Assembly: GCF_010389155.1 (NCBI RefSeq)
Contig: NC_057766.1
Location: 27,909,516-27,973,515 of the forward strand
Origin: Erigeron canadensis
Lineage: Eukaryota; Streptophyta; Magnoliopsida; Asterales; Asteraceae
Direction of reading: 5' to 3'
DNA length: 64,000 bases
Shown: one piece after another, positions 46,440 to 59,690 of the stretch
Position numbering within the stretch: the stretch's first letter is position 1
Layout of the letters: every line of letters begins with the position of its first letter
The notes under the pieces: generated by a model
The model's input: only the letters and a program-made list of their open reading frames with translations
The model's database searches: none
Told to the model about the DNA's origin: nothing
Translations under genes and position numbers: made by a program

Positions 46440-47119
46440 AAGGGAGTGTTCGTACTCTGACAACGACCACTGAAGGATGGTCGCACATGCCTACTGTCAT
46501 GTCACTCCAAAATCAACGGTTACGATCTCCAGGTACGGTCTTCCCGACGGTCCCAGATCACCCCTCTCTTCTCTTTCTCTTCTCTTCCCACACACACAAT
46601 TATCTATCTATAATCTTATATAAATCTTATATTAAAAAATAAAATAAAAATCTATACATATACTCTCTCTCTCACTTTTACATCTATCTCTTTCTCTCTC
46701 ACACACTTCACTTTTCTTCTTTTTTATATTTCAACATTCTCTCTCTCTAGCTACTGCTCCTTCAGGTTTCCTTCGGTCGGCCGGGTCATGAAACCTCTCT
46801 CCTTTCTTCCTGAATTTAGGATTTTTCCATTTGCTGAGCTAGGCTAGGGTTTTGCTTTTCCTTTATTATTATTATTTTTTTTAAAATTTAACAGCTGCTG
46901 TATAATGCATGTTAATTTTACTTTTAGTTAGAAATAAAATGTTAAGTTAGAAATTTGGGTGATTTTTTTTCGGGGGTGGGGGTGGGAGGGTGGGGGCTTT
47001 TCATTATTGGTTACTAGTGGATTAAGGTTTTTCAAAATTATATATATAGTTTTTATATATCTATATATATAAATATATAATAAGCCAAATAGATATATAT
47101 ATAAATATATATATAAAAA
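46440..47119 (+). promoter_or_regulatory. Probable promoter and 5' leader of the ARF8-type gene
   Basis: This is a GC-richer island followed by CT-rich tracts (TCTCTCTC near 46660-46745), typical of plant 5' UTRs, running to the start codon at 47120. A 19-codon upstream ORF lies within (46788-46847). The transcription start and any leader intron cannot be fixed by eye. Confidence 0.45.
46788..46847 (+). promoter_or_regulatory. Upstream ORF in the ARF8 leader
   Basis: ATG at 46788 opens 19 codons (MKPLSFLPEFRIFPFAELG) ending in TAG at 46847, about 270 bp before the main start. If the leader is unspliced here, this would reduce or condition translation of the main ORF. Whether the peptide is conserved is unknown. 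Confidence 0.4.
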
Positions 47120-50100
47120 ATGAAACTTTCAACATCAGGGTTGAGTCAGCAGCAGCAGCAGCAGCCTATTGAAGGTATCTTCTTCAAATCTTTCCTCTTT
47201 TTTATATGTTTTTTTTTTTTTTGATACTTTAAAATATATTTTTTTATGTATTTTTTGGTAGCTTTTTTGTTTTTTAATCTGACTTTTTACATGTGTGTGT
47301 GTATGTTTCCTTTTCATTTATTCTTTCTTGTTTGTATCCTAGTATTAGCATTCCTATATATACATACATACATAATACATATATTGATATATATTATCTG
47401 TATATTTCATTCTTGATTAATTAGTGTTTTATAAGTTCTGACATTTGTATATGTATGATCTTATTGCTGGTTTTATTTATACTTTGTTTGTTTTGTAATA
47501 AATATATGAAAGGAGAAAAGAAATGCTTGAATTCGGAGCTATGGCATGCGTGTGCCGGTCCACTTGTGTCGTTACCGATGGTTGGAAGTCGAGTTGTGTA
47601 CTTCCCCCAGGGTCATAGTGAGCAGGTTTTCAACAATTTGTTATTATGTTTGTTTTAATTTATATGTATGCATTGTCAGTAACTATTAAGTGATGTGAAT
47701 TGAAACTGGAAGCCAGGTTGCTGCCACTACTAATAAAGAAGTTGATGCCCATATACCTAATTATCCAAGTTTGCCTCCCCAGTTGATCTGCCAACTTCAC
47801 AATGTTACAATGCATGTGGGTTCTATTCGTTTAACGCCTAATAGTTATTTAATTGATTAATGTTAGTGTAAAATTTTGGTTTATTTACTCATACGAAAGG
47901 TTGCCCAATTGTGCAATTTCAGGCAGATGTTGAAACTGATGAAGTGTATGCCCAAATGACATTGCAGCCCTTGACCCCGGTAATCTTTGTGTTCAAAGTT
48001 TTAATCTTTTGCTGGCCGTAAAAAAAAGTTCCGATTTTTATCATGTTAATACTTGATAGGCTTTAGACAGTCTTTGTTAATTATGATTTGTATTATTTGC
48101 ATGTGATTTCTTCTCAGCAAGAACAAAAGGATACTTTTCTTCCTGTTGAATTGGGTACTTCTAGCAGACAACCAACTAATTATTTTTGCAAGACGTTGAC
48201 AGCAAGTGACACGAGTACCCATGGAGGATTCTCTGTTCCTCGCCGTGCGGCCGAAAAAGTCTTCCCTCCACTGGTACTTGCATCTTTTACTTGTGCTTTT
48301 ACTAATAGAATTAGATGGTGACATTTTATATCGGGTCTACAGGATTTCTCACAGCAGCCACCTGCACAAGAACTTATTGCACGGGATCTCCATGATGTGG
48401 AATGGAAGTTCAGGCATATATTTCGCGGTATCCTCATTTTTATCATCCCACCTCTGATACTATTATCCATTGTTGGGATTATATACGACTAAGTTTATTG
48501 TAGGGAAGATAAAAATTCATGTGATATAAACTTAATAGGATGGATTGCACCATTGGTGATGGAGACTTAAAAGCAAAATAACTATATTGCCACTTAATTT
48601 TTTACTTCAAGAGAGACAATGCACATTGTAAAGTAGGTTTGTGTAACTTTTGTTCTTGATAATTAGAATGGGTACAAGTACAAGTGAGTAAGGAGCGACT
48701 TTTGGCAAAATGATACGTTACAAATCCATTAATATCCATGTTATCTGATTCTTTATTTTACATATTTTGCTCTTCAAATGCAGGGCAGCCCAAACGTCAT
48801 CTTCTTACCACAGGGTGGAGTGTGTTTGTTAGCGCGAAGAGACTTGTTGCTGGCGATTCTGTGCTTTTTATCTGGTATATATACGATCAATGTTACATTT
48901 TGGCCTGAATTTTCCGCATATGACTGTATATATAAAGTCCATGTAGCTATGTTGCTTAATTGCCTTATATATTTTTACAAACTAGGAATGAAAAGAATCA
49001 GCTCCTTTTGGGGATCCGTCGTGCGACTCGACCACAAACTGTAATGCCATCATCTGTTTTATCAAGCGATAGCATGCACATTGGACTCCTTGCTGCAGCT
49101 GCTCATGCTGCTGCTACAAATAGTTGTTTCACAATATTCTATAATCCAAGGTGCCTAACAGATGATAAGCCATGTGAACTCTTTTGTGTTTATCATATCT
49201 TCTCATTTATGTGCCAAATGTATCCAGGGCAAGTCCATGTGAATTTGTTATACCACTTTCAAAATATGTAAAAGCTGTGTATCATACACGTGTTTCTGTT
49301 GGGATGCGCTTCCGTATGCTCTTTGAAACCGAAGAATCCAGTGTTCGTAGGTAATATTAAGATTCCTTTTATTCTTTGTTCATTTGATGGAAGCAACATT
49401 AGCAATATATTGTTCTTCTCTTAATGGTAATATTAGAGAAGGTGCAATACTAAGTATCAGTTATTTCCTTGTGATTTGCTATATCTAACGCAAGGATTTT
49501 TACCGTTGTCTAGATACATGGGTACAATTACGGGGATTGGTGATCTGGATCCTGTTCGCTGGCCCAATTCTCATTGGCGATCTGTCAAGGTAAAGCAATG
49601 GTTTCGAAAATATAATTGCCATGTGTATATGATGTTGGATGTATGGATTTGTAGATTATCACTTAGTATATGTATAGATATAACATATTTATTCTTGCAA
49701 CAAATTTAAAACGAACATCATGTAGGTACGGACTATCTTAGTACCTTACAGGTAGTTTACTAGTTGATATGAGTAGTTGAACATTAGCACCATTCTATAC
49801 TTCAGAAACCTTTGAAAGCTGGATAACTTTGGTACTAGTGATACTTTTGAGATAGTTCACAGAATCACAGCGGTCATAGTTTTATAGTTGTATATTCCAA
49901 TTAAGATTTCAATTTGGTGCTTTTGAACTTTATAAATTGACTTACACGTAATTAAAACTTGAACGAATATAGTATTTCCTTATGGAGTTAATCAAGTTTT
50001 TGGTATGCACTTATATTCTGGGGTCTTGACTTGCATTCAAATAGAAACATGAAGATATTTATGTCTTGCGGGACGAGAGATGCTTTGTCATTTCATCTTT

Positions 50101-52846
50101 TTTTCCCTAAATCTGTTATTTAAGTACGGAGTTTTTAGATAGTGTTGATTCTATAGTCTTAACATATGGAAGATTCTTAATGGGTCAATTGTTCTGTGTT
50201 TCTTTTAGACTAATTTATTGGGTATATATAGGTCACCTTACATATCTCAGAATTTTATGTCTACCAAGTTGTCTGATTGCATCAGTAGGTCGAAAACTTT
50301 TAGGACTACAGTTTTCCTTTGTGTTTATTAACAATGACTAGATAAGTTATCTGAATGTTGATTAATCAATTTGTACAATCTGTGCTGAATTCATTGTACA
50401 GGTTCTCTATTTTATTGCTTTAGCCTCTATTCTTTTAGCATGGTCTCACTAAGTGTAGTTTCCTCAAAAAATTGGTGATCATCCATTTAGGGTTTGATTT
50501 GTTGAAGCTGTTTTGGATGTTTTTTTATTGCTTTGACTTGGCTCATCTCTTCACAAGTGTAACCAGCTCTGTTTAGTTATCTCTAAATAATCAATTTACA
50601 CAATTTGAGGATGGGTTTATTTCAGCCCTTTTAAAGTTACATATATATTCAATATCATTATCACAAGCAATGCAAAATCACAAAAGTTGATAAGTGATGC
50701 TATATGTTAGTCACGTTAAGATTTTTTTTTATAATTCTTCATATTTTAGTTGTTTAGCTGTCACCTTGGTGCATCTTTTTCTTGGTAAAGGAAGTTTGAA
50801 GAATAGATGATTGTATACTTTATACATATAACACTCTACACACTCATACTTACAACATATCTATTCATTTATACAAGCATAGATGCTGATATATAATTAT
50901 GGGTACGGGTAAAAGTTGTACATGCATTTTATATTTACCACATTCACATATTTTAATCTTTTCAATATCTTTTTGGTAGGTCGGTTGGGATGAATCAACT
51001 GCTGGTGAGAGGCAGCCCCGCGTGTCGTTATGGGAAATTGAACCGTTAACAACATTTCCCATGTATCCATCACTCTTTCCCCTTCGTCTGAAAAGGCCTT
51101 GGTATCCTGGAGCTTCTTCTTTTCAGGGTATAACTATTGGATGCATCATTACTAGTCCTAAAACTATGTTAGAGCGGTTCTGAACTTTGATACTAAAATA
51201 ATATCTGGATTTAATTGTGTTAATTCTCCTACTTGGACATTTGTTCAAATTTGAACTTTCTTTCTTGATGCATTTGTTTGCATAGATGGCAGAGACGATG
51301 CAGTCAATGGGATGGCATGGATGAGAGGTGAAACCGGGGAGCAAGGACTCCATTCTCTTAATTTTCAATCTGTTGGGATGTTCCCATGGATGCAACAGCG
51401 GGTCGATCCATCCTTCCTTCAAAATAATCTTAATCAGCAGTACCAAGCTGCATTGGCTGCGGGTTTACAGAATTTAGGGAGCGGAGATGCTTTGAAACAA
51501 CAATTGATGCAGTTTCAGCAACAGCAGTCTGTCCCATTCTCTCAGCAGCATTCAGTTTCAGGCACCTCTAACCCGCTTTTCCAACATCCTCAGCAACAAG
51601 CAATTCAGCAGCTCATACCTCAGCAATTTATGCATGGTCAAACCCAGATTCCACAGCAAGTCAACAATCACCCTGAGGAACCACAACAGCAGCAAGTCAA
51701 TAGTCAACGGCCACCAAATTCGTTTCCTGAATCTTATCTGATCCAACAAGAACAACTTCAAACAAGGCCACAGTCTAATGTCCCGTCTCACTCATTTCAG
51801 AAAACCGAGTTCATGGACCCGAATGCCAAATTCAACTCCAACATTACCCCTTCAGCCATGCAGAATATGTTGGGTTCTCTAAACTCTGAAGGAAGTAGCA
51901 ACCTTTTGAGTTTTTCAAGAACAAGCCAGCCCACACTTACTGAACAGCAATCGAACCAGCAATCCTGGGTGTCGAGGTTTGCTCAATCACAACCCAATGT
52001 GTCTTCGGGTACACCATCGGTTTTACCATATCCTGAGAAAAACACTGGCGTGGAGCAGGAGACTTCAAGCTTGGATGCACAAAATCAGGGTTTATTTGGT
52101 GGAACCAGTATCGATTCATCTGGGCTTCTACTTCCTGCTTCTGTTTCAAACATTGGTACTTCATCATCTGAAACTGACCTTACCACCATGCCTTCAGGGG
52201 CTTCTGGGTTTCAGAATTCTCCATACTTTAGCTACATGCAGGACTCTTCTGAGTTATTGCCCACTACAGGACAAATTGGCCCACCGAACCCTAATCGTAC
52301 ATTTGTCAAGGTGCAAGGACTGAAATGGTTATCGTGTACTGTTGAAGCTTCTTTTAGAATGTGTATTAATGTTAGTTGTATTTTGGTGTCTGTGCAGGTT
52401 TATAAATCAGGTTCGGTGGGGAGATCTTTAGACATCACCCGGTTCAACAGCTACCCAGAGCTGCGAGAAGAACTGGGTCAGATGTTTAATATTGATGGGT
52501 TGCTTGACGACCCTCAAAGATCAGGCTGGCAGCTTGTATTCGTTGACAGGGAGAATGAGATGCTTCTCCTTGGAGACGGACCTTGGGAGTACGTCAAAGT
52601 TACCTATGTTTCCTCTGTTATTGTAATTTTCTTTCAAATGAACTTGACAGTGTATACATCATGTGCAGGGCATTTGTAAATAGTGTCTGGTATATCAAGA
52701 TACTTTCTCCTGAGGATGTGCAGAAACTTGGGAAACAAGAGTTAGAAACTTTCAGCCAAACCTCGAGTGAAAGGATGAATAGTGTTGGAAATGATGTTAG
52801 AGACCTCTCTGGTCTTCCTCCATCCATGGGTTCACTTGGTTTTTGA
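47120..52846 (+). CDS. ARF8: Auxin response factor, ARF8 type, 14 exons
   Basis: Exons: 47120-47174, 47513-47625, 47717-47815, 47923-47979, 48118-48273, 48343-48427, 48784-48874, 48986-49150, 49228-49350, 49514-49589, 50980-51127, 51286-52310, 52398-52588 and 52669-52846, about 853 residues with all phases matching. It has the B3 DNA-binding domain ([32 protein letters not shown]), the ARF ancillary domain, a glutamine-rich middle region marking a transcriptional activator, and a C-terminal PB1 domain ([27 protein letters not shown]) for dimerising with Aux/IAA repressors. The start (MKLSTSGL), NSCFTIF in the DNA-binding domain and FPWMQQR in the middle region fit ARF8 better than ARF6. It acts in the nucleus on TGTCTC-type auxin elements in flower and fruit growth. 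A six-Gln run follows the start. Intron 10 is 1.4 kb. A miR167 site lies in exon 13. Confidence 0.93.
52517..52537 (+). promoter_or_regulatory. Predicted miR167 target site in ARF8
   Basis: The segment containing GATCAGGCTGGCAGCTTGT encodes part of the PB1 domain (RSGWQLV). It matches the known miR167 target of ARF6/ARF8 genes, complementary to miR167 (TGAAGCTGCCAGC..) apart from a few mismatches. Cleavage here would restrict ARF8 activity. Confidence 0.85.
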
Positions 52847-54040
52847 TAAAAGAAAGATGTTTTCAATCTGCAACTCTGTGAGACCAAGTAACTGAGTTTC
52901 TATCAGCATGTGGCGTTTTGCTGCTGCTTTTGGTCTCCATTGACCAGTCTCTATGTTGTGCTACTTCGTATCGTATATGAGTTATCTATGATCACATTTG
53001 CTAGGTCTTTTAGTTGTATCCTGGTAATTTAGTAAATGATAGACAAGATTTTGATTGGATACTTAGAACAAATACTTAGCAAGAAGTTGTTAACTATTGT
53101 GGAAATGTATGATCTGTTGTTGTCTATTCGTCTATATATACCATGAATTACCTGGTAACTTACTTGGTATATTTATGCTTAGGTGTAAAATGTTTTATAT
53201 GCTCGATGTAAACTGTTGGTGCAAGTTTTCTTTTGAAAGAACTGATCGCAAAGTAGCAGATATATGGAAGGAACGAAGTTATTGTGGATTACGAGTTTTG
53301 AACTTGCGTGTGTTTGTGTAATTAATTGTGACAAACACTGGTGAAAGCTAGTGGGCAATGGGCATGAGTGAATCAGTGTGTCAACCAATGAAACTGAAGA
53401 TATGGAATATAAACTTCGGTTTAATTTTCAAAATCAACTAGTAAGCCAGCACAGATTCACAGCTTTTTTTGATCTTTCATTGTCCTCGTATGAATTGTTG
53501 GCCATGATCTGAAACTGATTCGTAATATTGGGCAAGTTCAGAGGCCACATTTAAACTTAATGCGTCATTTATATCCGAGCAATGATTTATAGGCCTAAAA
53601 TACATGAGTCTAAACATTATTAACTAACTTTACATTAATTTATTAGGCTTCAGGCCCGTCCATTAGACGGATAGTGTCAAAATATATAAATTTAAGTTTT
53701 TAAAAAATATTGAAATATGTTAAATAAAAACTAAATAAAATTCAAGGACAAATTAAAGAACGAAACATATGAAGATTAACTCTATATCAATATCAATTAC
53801 TTTTTTTTCAACTTTTTTTTTTATTGACAAATTCATTACTTTTGTTTATTATTTTTTAATAATTCGTTAAATATAAAATTTGTAGTTTGAAGAAAGAAAG
53901 AAAGTTGTCAGATGATGAAAAAAGTGAAGAAAAACAGTTGGTTCTTTCGATCTCCTGAAGTTGTAACCAAATACAAATTTTTACCCCTTTTTCTTAGGCT
54001 ATATATTTATATGTGTGTCTAAAAAAATAAAGGAAAATGA
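52847..54040. other. 3' flank of ARF8 and spacer
   Basis: Probable 3' UTR to about 53300, then AT-rich spacer. No other gene. Confidence 0.4.
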
Positions 54041-54045
54041 TAATG

Positions 54046-54206
54046 ACAGCTTTAAGGGTTGTCACTAACAACATGTTACATGCTTAAAAACTTGTACATT
54101 ATATATTAAAAACCGCCCCTGATTTTTCAAACAGCAAGGTACAAATTTTAATGCACCCAATTAGTTTTTACTGACAACCCTAAGGGCTGTCACTAACAAA
54201 ACCCAA
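54046..54206. repeat. MITE-like repeat, copy 2
   Basis: Starts GACAGCTTTAAGGGTTGTCACTAAC and ends ACTGACAACCCTAAGGGCTGTC. The two ends are imperfect inverted repeats of ~22 bp. It is nearly identical to 10693-10846. Non-coding. Confidence 0.75.
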
Positions 54207-54311
54207 AAATAAAAGAAGCCCAAAAACAAATATGCATGTTTAGAAACAAAAAACTAAAAACAAATATACATATATAGTAGAAACTTTTAAAAAATTATAA
54301 AAAAAACATAC

Positions 54312-54485
54312 TAATTCATCAACAAAGACCATCTCGAATGTTTTAATTTTCTTTGGGTTGTTACAATCCGAAACAGTCCATACATGCACATCACGGAGTC
54401 GTAGATGATGATTATCATGTGTTGGGTTAAGATATTCAAGATGAACTAACGTAGTCTTATTTTTTGTAGTTGAATAAGAAGCCAT
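54312..54485 (-). pseudogene. First-exon fragment of an RPA1-like OB-fold gene
   Basis: The frame from 54485 reads VHLEYLNPTHDNHHLRLRDVHVWTVSD and then KIKTFEMVFVDEL. This resembles the N-terminal OB fold of plant replication protein A 70 kDa-like (DUF223) proteins, many of which are carried by Helitrons. A splice donor-like GTATGTTTTT follows, but no further exons were found. It is probably a captured or broken fragment. Confidence 0.5.
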
Positions 54486-55122
54486 AATAAACCGATAATG
54501 GACAACAAACTAAATTAAAAGACATAAATAAATAATAACATAATAATTGCTTACAATTAAAGTTGTAAGATATTATGGACAACTATACCAATATATCCAT
54601 TTTTAAATCTTTAATGAAATTATAATCCTAAAATTGATCGTGGTTTCATGTGTAATCTCATACAAATGTACCCCCAACCTCTTCTTTTAGTTATATTATA
54701 GATAAATTACATCTTTTTCTTATTTCGTATTTATACCTTCGATCTTGTTATATGTCTTCCACATTTTTAATCAATATTGTATTAGATAGATATAACAATT
54801 TGATAATCTTCATATTTGTTATTATCAACTTATACTTACACATTTCCTATTTTAAAATATCATTTTTCTTTTTATAAGTTTTAACAAACTAAATATTAAC
54901 AAGCTGAAAACTGCATAATAAAAACTAGTGTAACTCTTACTTTTACCGACTCATAGTATATTCAGACAAATTAAAAGTTCTTATCACTGTTGCATTGTAC
55001 GTTTATTGTGTTAGTCTAATTGTTATGAAAATAAGCCATATATAACAATATACTCTATTCTGTTTTTGTTGTTGTCTAACCGGACAAACAACCTCTTCAA
55101 TGCGACTAGTCTCAAAATGGTT
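54486..55122. other. AT-rich spacer
   Basis: No feature recognised. Confidence 0.4.
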
Positions 55123-55130
55123 CCTGCGTA

Positions 55131-55325
55131 CAGTGGCGCTTTCAGGAAAAAATATCAGAGGGAGCAAAATTAAAAAATTAGTGAAATATAAATTTAAAAT
55201 GGGGCAAAATGATAAAAAAAACATATAAATTTTTTTTTAAAGTTCATAAAAAATTTAAAAATACATAACAAAATTTAAATTTTGACGGGGTATTAACCCC
55301 CTTCCCCCCTTTGGGCACGCCACTG
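55131..55325. mobile_element. Small hAT-like MITE
   Basis: The terminal inverted repeats are CAGTGGCG at 55131 and CGCCACTG ending at 55325. The flanks CCTGCGTA and CCTGCCTG match at 6 of 8 positions, a decayed 8 bp duplication. The interior is A/T-rich with a CCCCCTTCCCCCC run near the right end. Confidence 0.6.
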
Positions 55326-55333
55326 CCTGCCTG

Positions 55334-56015
55334 GTGTGTGGCATAAGCCACTTATTTTTCAAACATCTTTCATCCAACCGAGCCAAAAGCTGCTAGGCAT
55401 GTAACTAAATAATTACGAAAAATCCACAATCTTCTTTCGGTAGTGTTTAACTGTTTGGCTCAAGAGAATGAGAATGGACACTCCTTTTACATTTTCACAA
55501 AACCACTAATTACAACCGGATTACAAGAATGGACACTCCTTTTAATACTCATTAACATTTTCACAAGTCAGTCTCATCGGAGTAGATACAATAATAGAAG
55601 TCTCCTTGTCATAATTGTATCTCCAAAGACATACTTACATGAACGGATTAAGACTTTCAATCGACTCTCAATGGATCTCACTTCTTTCTCTCTGCAGTTA
55701 CTCACTTAGTCATTGTTTTGAAAATCATATTATATAGATAAAGATGTTTACAAGGCAGCACAAGAGGCTGTATATAAGTCAAAAAAGATTTTTAAAAAAA
55801 AAATGAAGAAGAGAAACCTGAAGAATGCATTTACTAATTAAGTATACAGTTATACATTATACAAATTTTGTTTTTAATTTAAAACTTCTAACAACCATAT
55901 ATGAGTTCTAGTCATTAGATAGATGAAATCGCTAATAAAGATCTTCGATTAATAAATTAAATCCATGTAAACTTTCTGAGCAAAGAGTAAATAAAAATAA
56001 ATGAAAAAAATTAAG
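55334..56015. other. AT-rich spacer
   Basis: Contains a near-duplicate phrase, GAATGGACACTCCTTTTA, at about 55472 and 55528. No gene. Confidence 0.4.
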
Positions 56016-56087
56016 TGTGGCTGCTGGGATTCGAGCCCAGGTCTCCACGGCCACAACGTGGAATTCTTACCACTAAACTACAGCCAC
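56016..56087 (-). tRNA. tRNA-His (GTG)
   Basis: Minus strand, 72 nt. The acceptor stem is GTGGCTG/CAGCCAC with discriminator A. The D arm is TAGTTTAGTGGTAAGA. The anticodon stem CCACG/CGTGG closes the loop TTGTGGC with anticodon GTG. The T arm is CTGGGCTCGAATCCCAG. There is no intron and no encoded CCA, as in plant nuclear tRNAs. A T-rich terminator (ATTTTTTTC) follows directly. Confidence 0.95.
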
Positions 56088-59000
56088 TTTGTTATTCTTA
56101 ACTTAATTTTGTAGTTATAAATATAAACGTAGCTTAACTTTAGGAAAGTTAGTTGGGGTTTTTGGAAAGTGGTAGCCAGTTTCACGAAACAATGAATCTT
56201 AAATTCAAATGCAGTATGGATTTTGATACTTTTAGATAAAAGGTTTTGCTAGTGATAATTTTTAGGTTAACAAGTAATTAAGTACATAAAAATTTATATT
56301 GTGTGGTTAAGAAATTTAAGACTTCCTATATGTGACTTTAAGTGATTGTACTCGATATACAATTACTAGAAAGTAGAAACACATTCTAGTAACGCATTAG
56401 ACTACTGGGCATGACCATACACCTTAAATCAGGTTTTTTACATATGAAGTATTAATAAGATATTAACGATATTCATATGCATTATCACTATCAAAATCAT
56501 TGCTAAAAAAAATTATAGATTTTTGAGCAAAATATATACTCCTATCTCAGATCATAAAGAAGTTGTACTAGTTTTCTCATCGCTTGGAGCCAAGAATCTG
56601 TTGGTGCAAAGGTAATACTGTAGAACCCACCCACATGCTTCACTTCACCAACAATATAAACATGTTTGGATTCATTTTGGACATTTGGACCGAACAATGT
56701 GTTTGGTTCATGATCTTTTTATAAAGCTTTCGATGATATGTGTACAATGTATCATATCATGGGATATGCCAAATATTTCAAAAACCTGTCCATGTTTTGA
56801 AAAATCGACTATATGTTTAAATAAAACGAAACAAAATACACAACCATATACCCGGTGTGGTGTTTACCACTTTCAGGCCCTACATCACGGTGTGATGCTG
56901 TTGGGACTAGGCCGGGTAGTGAGACGGCTTTTTTGTTGGAAATACTGAATAAAACACTTCTCATTGTTTTAACTAATTACGATACAATAAAAGTAAATAT
57001 ACAAAGTAAATAAACAATAATAAGAACATGAGGAGAAACCGAAGATGAGAAGTGATAAGTTCAAATACTGTAGAAGACAACGAAATGAACGAAACAAACA
57101 CACTTGTCTTATACAGATTCGTAGTCTGTTCCCAAGGTACACCAGCTCGAAGCAGAGTACTATCAAATTTAAACACTTGCCTGAAAAAGGAACGAAGCAC
57201 GGAGATGGGATGCTGATTCGGAGAATTGCAGTGAGTTTGCTATGTGTGTGTTTTTCATCTATAAAAGGTGGTCCTTTTATACACACCAATTTTCATGTAT
57301 TGATACGCGAGATAATCTAAATCATGTAAAGTTTCAAAATTTTGTATATACGTTTGCCTGTAACGTTCGAGTGCAAATATATTTCTATTGTTCTCGAATA
57401 AATGTCTATTTACAAAAACAAAAATATAAGCTGTAAAATTGAAATCAAAAGCTATCATATATGATTGCACATATATGAAATCTATGCTTTAGAAGCCTTG
57501 GTACATTTTCCCGACACGAAAAGAATCTGGGCAATCTTTATGATGATGAGTACTTCTCAAGTTTTGCTTCAAAAGAACATCATTTTGTGATTTTAACGAG
57601 TAAAATTATTGACTAAACTTTATTTATATTCATTGGCAAACGAAAATTAGGAAAATGAAATGTGATTGATTACAAGTATGAGACAACGTATATTTGAAAC
57701 AACGCAATTGCTGTTTGTAGTTCATAATAATAATAGATAATTGTAGAAAAAGAAAGATAAGGTCCACAATCCACATCATCAAATACTGATCACTAAAAAG
57801 GTTGATCTTATGTGTTTTGATTAAAGACAATCTGACTTTTATTGTCCCTGTTGTTAAACATCTGTTGTGTATCAATGATGCTACCTTTGATTTCACTTCT
57901 ACAAACTTGTAGTTTGTTGTTCTCTTATAGATGCAAAAGCTATAGATCGAGAATAATAATGGCTATTTAGCAAATAGCAAAGTCCGGTTAATACAATCGA
58001 CTATTTTGGTTTATAAAAACCTCACATTTGAATGGCGTGAGAAAAATTCTATTACACAGCTATCATAAAATAAAAATGGAGAACAAAAAAAAAAAAATTT
58101 TTTTTTTTAGAATATTATATTTGTATTTGTTATAATAAATTAACTACAAGATCGACCTCAAGTTTAAACAAACATATTGATGTAGCGAAAGTGGTGTAGT
58201 AAGGTTTGTCAACATATTTTAACGTTTCGAGTTGACTATTTGTCCCCAAGATACAAGATAGAAGTTATAAAAAATAAAATAAAATAAAATAAAATTATAT
58301 AGACTTTGTAGTTTGTACCACTAGATCTGAATAATCGAATTGGAAAAAATGCTGGTACAATCGTTTTTATTGATTAAATTTCTATAGGAAGTGTCAAACA
58401 GATGGTTGTCAAAATGATAGTTTGTTGCCATGATAACCATATGGACCCAATCTAAGCAAGTTCACTTCTTTGTCTATACCAAGTACTCATTTGTTTTTAC
58501 CAAACAAATAGAATAATGCATTTTATTATAATAATAAAAGTTGTGATCCAGTAAAAAAACATTGTGATTGATTTTGTCCTCTATGTGTAGCTTCATATAT
58601 CAATAATTAATATAATTATTATATTAATAATATAATAAAGCAAATAAATAAATCATGCTAAAAAGGTTGGATATGTGACCCTGACTCATGAAAGCCATTT
58701 CTCGTGAGTAAATTGAATGGAAACCTGATACAATATATGTTACCATCATTCATTAACTATTCATCTATCTTCTTAATTTAACAATATTTTCTCTATAATC
58801 TAGTGCTACTTAAACTTTACATTGTAATTCAACTTAGTTTTAATATCAAAAAAGCGAATTTTAATGCTTCGAAAATCTGAATTATATATAGACACGTCTA
58901 ATATTTTTCTTTTTTAATGGGAAAAAACTCATACATTAGACCTATATCATCATATATGTTTCATAATATTGTACCACACACGGTTCAAAAAAAAAAATAT

Positions 59001-59690
59001 TGTACCACACAACATTTAAAGAGTATTTTTTTAATGGTGTATAGATAACTAGATTATTTTTCCCACGTAATACGCAAGATAAATATATTAAGTTTTTATA
59101 GTAACATATTTACTAATTATAACCTATATAAAATCTTTTTACGTTAACAGTAACTGTTGTCGTGTCTTTTGGTTAATAGTTAATATGACTTTTAGGGAAG
59201 ATATATATTAGAGAAGTTGAACATAATATACAAGATCAATATATGGTTGATTGGTTTCTATGCTTACTTATATTAAGATAGATCCTGGGTTCTAAACCCT
59301 CACTTTACATTTTAATTCTTTTTTGACTTAATGTGGATTGGACTAACCAAGTTGTACCTTTTTTATGTTTTATTATTGTTGTTGTTTATTTAGTTTAAAA
59401 CTTTAAATTAGTTTGTGCTTTAGATTTCTAACGATATCTTTTTTCTATTTTTTAGTTATTATGTTGTGTAAATGTCAGCTTATATTTTTTGAGTTTTTTA
59501 TTTTTATTTTGATTTAGCTAGCTATAAACTAAGTCAACTTATGCTCTCTTAAGTTAGATAAACCTCTTAAGTTAGGTCATCTTGGATCTCTAAACTAACT
59601 TAATATTCACATGTATTGATGTAATAAGTTTAAGAAGTGATTATTTAAGATGCATTAATCTAGATTATAGTGATGTGCAAAATCGAACTT
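56088..59690. other. Gene-free AT-rich interval
   Basis: No supported gene. 57260-57281 is a perfect inverted repeat, TATAAAAGG-TGGT-CCTTTTATA. 58263-58285 is a short (AAAAT)n run. Open frames near 56969-57320 show no recognisable family. Confidence 0.4.

Noticed and set aside
56969..57320. Overlapping 106- and 91-codon frames on both strands
   Set aside because: Hydrophobic, cysteine-rich shadow-like translations with no family resemblance.
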